From Saprospiraceae bacterium (GTDB lineage Bacteria > Bacteroidota > Bacteroidia > Chitinophagales > Saprospiraceae), in contig WGBN01000051.1 in the NCBI GenBank assembly GCA_015494245.1, positions 1 through 8,433 of the forward strand: a DNA stretch of 8,433 nucleotides, written 5' to 3'. The position numbers and the translations under genes were made by a program. The notes under the pieces were generated by a model. It ran no database searches, was not told the DNA's origin, and worked only from the letters and a program-made list of their open reading frames with translations. Shown here piece after piece: positions 4,783 to 8,433 of this stretch. Each line of letters starts with the position of its first letter. Position 1 is the stretch's first letter.

Positions 4783-7506
4783 TTATCCCAAGCCCTGCAA
4801 ACTTTCCTCCAGAATCTGAATCTTCTTCAGCCCGTCGGCCAGCTTGGCGCGCTCGCGCTCTACGACAGCAGCGGGAGCATTGTTTACAAAGCGCTCGTTG
4901 GCCAGCTTTTTCTCAATGGAGGCGACAAAACCCCGATAGTAGGACAGCTCTTTTTCCAACTTGGCTCGCTCGGCGGCCGTATCGGTTTTCTGCTCGAATT
5001 TGGCAAAAAATTTGTCTTTGCCGGAGAGAAAAGCACGGGCGCCTTCCACATCCGAATCAACCAACTCAAAGGATTGGACGTGTGCCAGTTTGGATATCAT
5101 TTGGCGAAAGCCGGACAAAGAAAACAGTTCCTCTACGTAAGGGCTTTTTTGGGCGTAAAGCTCGATGGGGTCTTTGCTCTTCAAGCCCCAGGAAGTGCGT
5201 TGGTCGCGAATTTTGCTGACGAGCTCGCGGGCGCTGTCCACCTGAGCGATGAACTGCTCATCAAAGGTACCCGTCTCGGGATAGGAGCTGACGACACAAT
5301 CCTCGCCTTCGGCCCGTTCGCGCAACTGCTGCCAAATCTCTTCCGTAACGAAGGGCATGAAGGGATGCAAGACGCTCATCATGCGCTCAAAAAGGGAGAG
5401 GGTGTGCTCGTAGATTTTGTCAGAGACAGGTTTGCCGAAAGGCGGCTTAACCATCTCCAGATACCATGAACAGAAGTCATTCCAAATAAAACTATACAAA
5501 TCCATAATGGCATCCGAAAGGCGGTATTGGCTGTAGTAGCCCTCCAATTTAGAGAGCAGCTGATTGAATTTGTTTTCCAGCCAGCTCACGGCCAGTTGTT
5601 GCACGGCCAGCAAATCGGCATCTTCCTCCCCGGCTGCGACCTCCCAGCTCTTGACGAGGCGCAGGGCGTTCCACATTTTGTTGCAGAAATTGCGGCCCTG
5701 CTCACAGAGTGCGCTTTCATTTAAGACCTTGCCCGTCTTGGGGTCTATGGGTGCATCAAAAATGATGTCATTGCCTGCGGAAGTACTGCTCAAAAGGCCG
5801 AAGCGCACGCTGTCGGCCCCATACCGGCTGATGAGCTCCAGGGCATCCGGCGAGTTGCCCAGCGACTTGCTCATCTTGCGGCGCTTGTTGTCGCGCACCA
5901 TGCCCGTGAAGAAAACGTCGCGGAAAGGCATGCGGCCGTGTTCTTTGACCCAATCCTCACCCAACAGTTCTCCCGAATATTCATAGCCCGACATGATCAT
6001 GCGTGCCACCCAGAAGAACATGATGTCCCAGCCCGTTACCAGCGCATTGGTCGGGTAATAATAACGCAATTCATCCTGGCGCTCAAAGCCATCAAAGACC
6101 GTGATGGGCCACAGCCAGGAAGAGAACCAGGTATCCACCACATCTTCCTCCTGCTGCAGGTCTTCCATTTGCAAATCGGGTTTGCCGAGTTTTTCGCGGG
6201 CCTGCTGCAGGGCTTCTTCGGGCGTCTCGGCCACAAAGACCTCATCGCCGTAATACCAGGCGGGAATGCGCTGCCCCCACCACAATTGACGGGAGATGCA
6301 CCAGTCGCGCACGTTTTCCTCGCGCAGCCAGGAGTAGTACATGTTCCAGAAGTGTTCGGGAAAGAAACGAACTTCCTTTTTCCTCACGGCCTCCAGCGCC
6401 ATTTTGGCAAAGTCTTCCATTTTGAGGAACCACTGTAAGCTGAGACGCGGTTCCACCACGGCATGAGTGCGCTCGCTGCGACCGACCTTGTTGGTGTAAT
6501 CTTCGACTTTCACGAGGTGGCCCTGTTGCTGCAGTTCTTCGGCTATGAGTTCGCGCACTTCGAAGCGGTCTTTTCCGATGTAGAGCTGAGCGGCTTCGCT
6601 CATGGTGCCGTCTTCGTTGAAGACATCTATCACCTCCAGTTGGTGGCGTTGGCCGATTTCGTAGTCGTTGACGTCGTGAGCGGGGGTTACTTTGAGGGCG
6701 CCGGTACCGAATTCGCGCTCCACATAAGCGTCGAAGATGATGGGCACGGAGCGGCCGATCAGGGGCACCAAAGCCCGTTTGCCCTTGAGATGAGCATAGC
6801 GCTCATCCTCGGGATGCACGGCCACGGCGGTATCTCCCAAAATCGTTTCGGGGCGGGTGGTGGCGATGGTAATCCACTCGTCTTCACTGCCCTCAATGCG
6901 ATAGCGAACGTGATACAGTTTCGAAGCTTCCTCGCTGTAAATGACCTCTTCGTTGGAGAGCACCGTTTTGGCGACGGGGTCCCAGTTGGTCATGCGCAGG
7001 CCGCGATAGAGGCGCCCTTTGCGGTATTGGTCCACAAAGACTTTGATGACGGCCCGCGAGAGCGAAGGCTCCATGGTAAAGCGGGTGCGCTGCCAGTCGC
7101 AGGAAGCGCCGAGGCGCTTGAGCTGCTCGAGAATGATGCCCCCGTATTTCTCCTTCCACTCAAAGGCGTATTTGAGAAATTCCTCCCTGCCGATTTCAGA
7201 TTTTTTGAGGCCCTTTTCGCGCAACAGCTTTACGACTTTAGCCTCCGTAGCGATAGAAGCATGGTCTGTGCCCGGCACCCAGCAGGCATTCTTCCCCTCT
7301 TTGCGCGCCTTGCGGATGAGGATATCCTGAATGGTGTTGTTGAGCATGTGCCCCATGTGCAGCACGCCGGTTACATTCGGCGGCGGGATGACGATGGTAT
7401 AAGGCTCCCGCTCATCGGGCTCGGAATGAAAGTAGTTCTTTTCCAACCAGTGGGCGTACCACTTGTCTTCAACTTCGGCAGGCGTATATCGCTTCGGCAG
7501 GTTCAT
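4783..7506 (-). CDS. valS: Valyl-tRNA synthetase (valine--tRNA ligase)
   Basis: A full-length cytosolic class I aminoacyl-tRNA synthetase of 907 residues, which charges tRNA-Val with valine using ATP. Seen: PPPNVTG (41-47) and the HIGH-type HMGH (50-53) of the Rossmann core; the CP1 editing domain with TTRPETILGD (216-225) and GTGALKVTPAHDVNDYE (268-283) that clears mischarged threonine; the WCISRQLWWGQRIPAWY block (402-418); KMSKS (544-548); the anticodon-binding domain (about 650-800); and a C-terminal coiled-coil tRNA-binding arm rich in Lys/Glu (about 840-905). The start is firm: an in-frame TAG sits directly before the ATG. No Shine-Dalgarno is visible; the leader is A-rich. A TATCTTTG box lies 32 nt upstream. 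It appears to be the first gene of a run with the ATPase, PIN and DUF2400 genes. No key motif is missing. Confidence 0.98.
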   Translation of the reverse strand: MNLPKRYTPAEVEDKWYAHWLEKNYFHSEPDEREPYTIVIPPPNVTGVLHMGHMLNNTIQDILIRKARKEGKNACWVPGTDHASIATEAKVVKLLREKGLKKSEIGREEFLKYAFEWKEKYGGIILEQLKRLGASCDWQRTRFTMEPSLSRAVIKVFVDQYRKGRLYRGLRMTNWDPVAKTVLSNEEVIYSEEASKLYHVRYRIEGSEDEWITIATTRPETILGDTAVAVHPEDERYAHLKGKRALVPLIGRSVPIIFDAYVEREFGTGALKVTPAHDVNDYEIGQRHQLEVIDVFNEDGTMSEAAQLYIGKDRFEVRELIAEELQQQGHLVKVEDYTNKVGRSERTHAVVEPRLSLQWFLKMEDFAKMALEAVRKKEVRFFPEHFWNMYYSWLREENVRDWCISRQLWWGQRIPAWYYGDEVFVAETPEEALQQAREKLGKPDLQMEDLQQEEDVVDTWFSSWLWPITVFDGFERQDELRYYYPTNALVTGWDIMFFWVARMIMSGYEYSGELLGEDWVKEHGRMPFRDVFFTGMVRDNKRRKMSKSLGNSPDALELISRYGADSVRFGLLSSTSAGNDIIFDAPIDPKTGKVLNESALCEQGRNFCNKMWNALRLVKSWEVAAGEEDADLLAVQQLAVSWLENKFNQLLSKLEGYYSQYRLSDAIMDLYSFIWNDFCSWYLEMVKPPFGKPVSDKIYEHTLSLFERMMSVLHPFMPFVTEEIWQQLRERAEGEDCVVSSYPETGTFDEQFIAQVDSARELVSKIRDQRTSWGLKSKDPIELYAQKSPYVEELFSLSGFRQMISKLAHVQSFELVDSDVEGARAFLSGKDKFFAKFEQKTDTAAERAKLEKELSYYRGFVASIEKKLANERFVNNAPAAVVERERAKLADGLKKIQILEESLQGLG

Positions 7507-7537
7507 CTAAGGCTGTTTTCGTTCTCTGAATGAGGGG

Positions 7538-7545
7538 CAAAGATA
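7538..7545 (-). promoter_or_regulatory. Probable -7 box of the valS promoter (TATCTTTG)
   Basis: On the minus strand TATCTTTG matches TAnnTTTG exactly, 31 nt before the valS ATG. A TTTTG at 7562-7566 (minus) is a candidate -33 element, 16 nt further upstream, which is slightly short of the usual 17-23 nt. The 76-nt gap between valS and the phosphatase stop is too short for a T-box leader, and I see none. Confidence 0.5.
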
Positions 7546-7582
7546 CGAAGAATTGCGAGAGCAAAACGGCCTGCCCTGCCTC

Positions 7583-8173
7583 TCAGTACCTGAATTCATG
7601 CACCTCCGCTTCCCCCTTTCTGCGGGCAAACACCACGAACAGCCGGTCATACACCTCCTCGGGCAGGGTCTCGTATTTGTCGCTGCCACTGAGCATATTC
7701 AGCAACTGCGGGATGGTGTTGGAATGCCCCACGATAAAGACTTTCGCGCCCGGGTCTTTCAAAAAAATCGTATCCAACAACTGCCCCTGCTTATCCGGTT
7801 CGTAGCCGGCAACGGGTACCTCATAGCGCATATTCAGCGGCTGCAGGGTACTCATCGTGCGGCGATAGGGCGTGGTAAAGCCGATGTCCAATCCACAGTC
7901 TCCGACAATGGTCGCCAGGCGATGGGCGCGCCAGCGGCCATCATCCGTCAGGCCAGGGTCTTTGCCTCCCTCGGCCTTCTCGGCATGGCGCACGAGAAAG
8001 AAGACGGTAACGGCACTGTCTTCGGGAAAGGGTATGGTATCTCCAAGCGTCGTTATCAGACCTTTTTCTGTGGCTTTCGCCAAATAAGGCAGGCCCTCGC
8101 CCGCCCGATCGCCGGCGGTAGTACACTGCTGCAGCGCCACCGCCAGCGCTATGAGGATGAAGAGATGTTTCAT
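7583..8173 (-). CDS. Histidine phosphatase family lipoprotein (SixA / phosphoglycerate mutase-like)
   Basis: A 196-residue predicted lipoprotein. Residues 1-16 are a hydrophobic signal segment ending in LQQC, with C17 as the probable lipidation site, so it should sit in an envelope membrane. The histidine phosphatase fold follows: FLVRHAEK (59-66) with R62 and the phospho-acceptor H63, LTDDGRWRA (75-83), the TPYRRTMSTLQPL helix (101-113) with a phosphate-binding Arg, and GHSNTIPQLL (149-158) with the second catalytic H150. All core residues are present, so an active phosphatase is expected; the substrate is unknown (SixA relatives act on phosphohistidine, others on small phosphate esters). 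An in-frame TAA lies five codons before the ATG, fixing the start. It ends 76 nt before valS, which has its own promoter box, so it is probably a separate transcription unit. Confidence 0.92.
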   Translation of the reverse strand: MKHLFILIALAVALQQCTTAGDRAGEGLPYLAKATEKGLITTLGDTIPFPEDSAVTVFFLVRHAEKAEGGKDPGLTDDGRWRAHRLATIVGDCGLDIGFTTPYRRTMSTLQPLNMRYEVPVAGYEPDKQGQLLDTIFLKDPGAKVFIVGHSNTIPQLLNMLSGSDKYETLPEEVYDRLFVVFARRKGEAEVHEFRY

Positions 8174-8194
8174 GCTTCCGCGTTTTTAGGTGCG

Positions 8195-8201
8195 CAAAAT
8201 A
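8195..8201 (-). promoter_or_regulatory. Weak -7-like box before the histidine phosphatase gene
   Basis: The minus strand reads TATTTTG, which is TAnnTTTG with one spacer base missing, 21 nt before the ATG at 8173. No convincing TTG is found at the -33 distance; that region runs into the edge of the large palindrome at 8220. It is listed because nothing else upstream looks like a promoter. Confidence 0.2.
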
Positions 8202-8219
8202 CGGAAATGAATGGAGAAA

Positions 8220-8285
8220 GGTAAACATTTTTATCATTGTAGAGACGCAATGCATTGCATCTCTACAATGATAAAAATGTTTACC
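8220..8285. repeat. 66-bp near-perfect palindrome
   Basis: Two 33-bp arms pair through the centre with no loop. Base 8220 pairs with 8285 and so on to 8252/8253, with a single mismatch at 8246 (C) against 8259 (A), where G would restore perfect symmetry. The innermost 12 bp GCAATGCATTGC is a perfect palindrome inside a GTAGAGACGC... core; the outer part is AT-rich (TAAACATTTTTATCATT and its complement). From memory, GTAGAGACGC-type palindromes occur as dispersed repeats in Bacteroidota and cyanobacteria. It lies 47 nt upstream of the phosphatase start. There is no transposase here; it could be a short non-autonomous element or a bidirectional hairpin. Confidence 0.95.
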
Positions 8286-8339
8286 GCGATACACCTTCAT
8301 CCTCAGAATCACGGATTACACAAATTGACACAGATTGGA

Positions 8340-8420
8340 CCGATTCCCCCGATTCCCCCGATTCCCCCGATTTCACCGATTCAACCGCTTTCACCGCTTC
8401 CACCGCTTCCACCGCTTTCA
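8340..8420 (-). repeat. 9-bp tandem array, nine units, inverted relative to the array at 1612-1674
   Basis: There are nine phased units on the plus strand: three CCGATTCCC, then CCGATTTCA and CCGATTCAA, then CCGCTTTCA, two CCGCTTCCA and CCGCTTTCA. The lead-in at about 8313-8339 keeps a 9-bp ATT phase (ATT at 8315, 8324, then 8334 after one 10-bp step), so a degenerate older part extends leftward. Reverse-complemented, the right-hand units read TGGAAGCGG, the same 9-mer as in the left array. Across about 29 nt, from GTTGGTG onward, the two arrays differ at one base. Confidence 0.9.
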
Positions 8421-8433
8421 CCAACAGACAACC

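Noticed and set aside
6463..7533. A 356-codon plus-strand open frame opposite valS
   Set aside because: It is the antisense shadow of a well-supported valS coding region and has no recognisable motif.
7507..7582. T-box or other riboswitch leader controlling valS
   Set aside because: The gap is only 76 nt, the promoter box sits 31 nt before the ATG, and no T-box core sequence is visible.

Overview
The window most likely comes from a member of the Bacteroidota, probably a Saprospira/Lewinella-type lineage; the phylum is well supported, anything finer is a guess. The reasons are a secreted protein ending in a type IX secretion (Por) sorting domain, TAnnTTTG-type -7 promoter boxes (149-156 on +, 7538-7545 on -), starts without a Shine-Dalgarno sequence, and intergenic spacers filled with short-period degenerate repeats of a kind I associate with this phylum.

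Layout. At the left edge a short open frame (2-124, +) may be the tail of a gene outside the window. It is followed by a secreted choice-of-anchor B / LVIVD-repeat beta-propeller protein with a T9SS C-terminal domain (175-1602, +). Then comes a 414-nt non-coding spacer (1603-2016) holding a 9-bp tandem array (1612-1674), an 8-bp tandem array (about 1915-1954) and several hairpins, two of which could terminate the operon arriving from the right.

From 7506 down to 2017 on the minus strand there is a tight four-gene run: valyl-tRNA synthetase (valS), a 17-nt gap, an AAA/ABC-type ATPase with a DUF3696-like C-terminus, a PIN-domain putative nuclease, and a TIGR02757/DUF2400 family protein. The last three genes are joined by two 4-nt ATGA stop/start overlaps, so they are probably translated together. 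By hand counts on sampled 60-nt lines, the ATPase-PIN segment is clearly AT-richer (about 35-48% GC) than valS and the bulk of the DUF2400 gene (about 55-62%), with steps near 4785 and near 2760-2780. This suggests that an ATPase-nuclease pair was inserted into an older housekeeping operon, and it is the best candidate here for an undescribed system, possibly defensive.

Upstream of valS is a minus-strand lipoprotein of the histidine phosphatase (SixA/phosphoglycerate mutase-like) family (7583-8173). Beyond its start the window ends in repeat DNA: a 66-bp near-perfect palindrome (8220-8285) with one mismatched pair, then a second 9-bp array (8340-8420, with a degenerate lead-in from about 8313). 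This array is the reverse complement of the same repeat family seen at 1612-1674.
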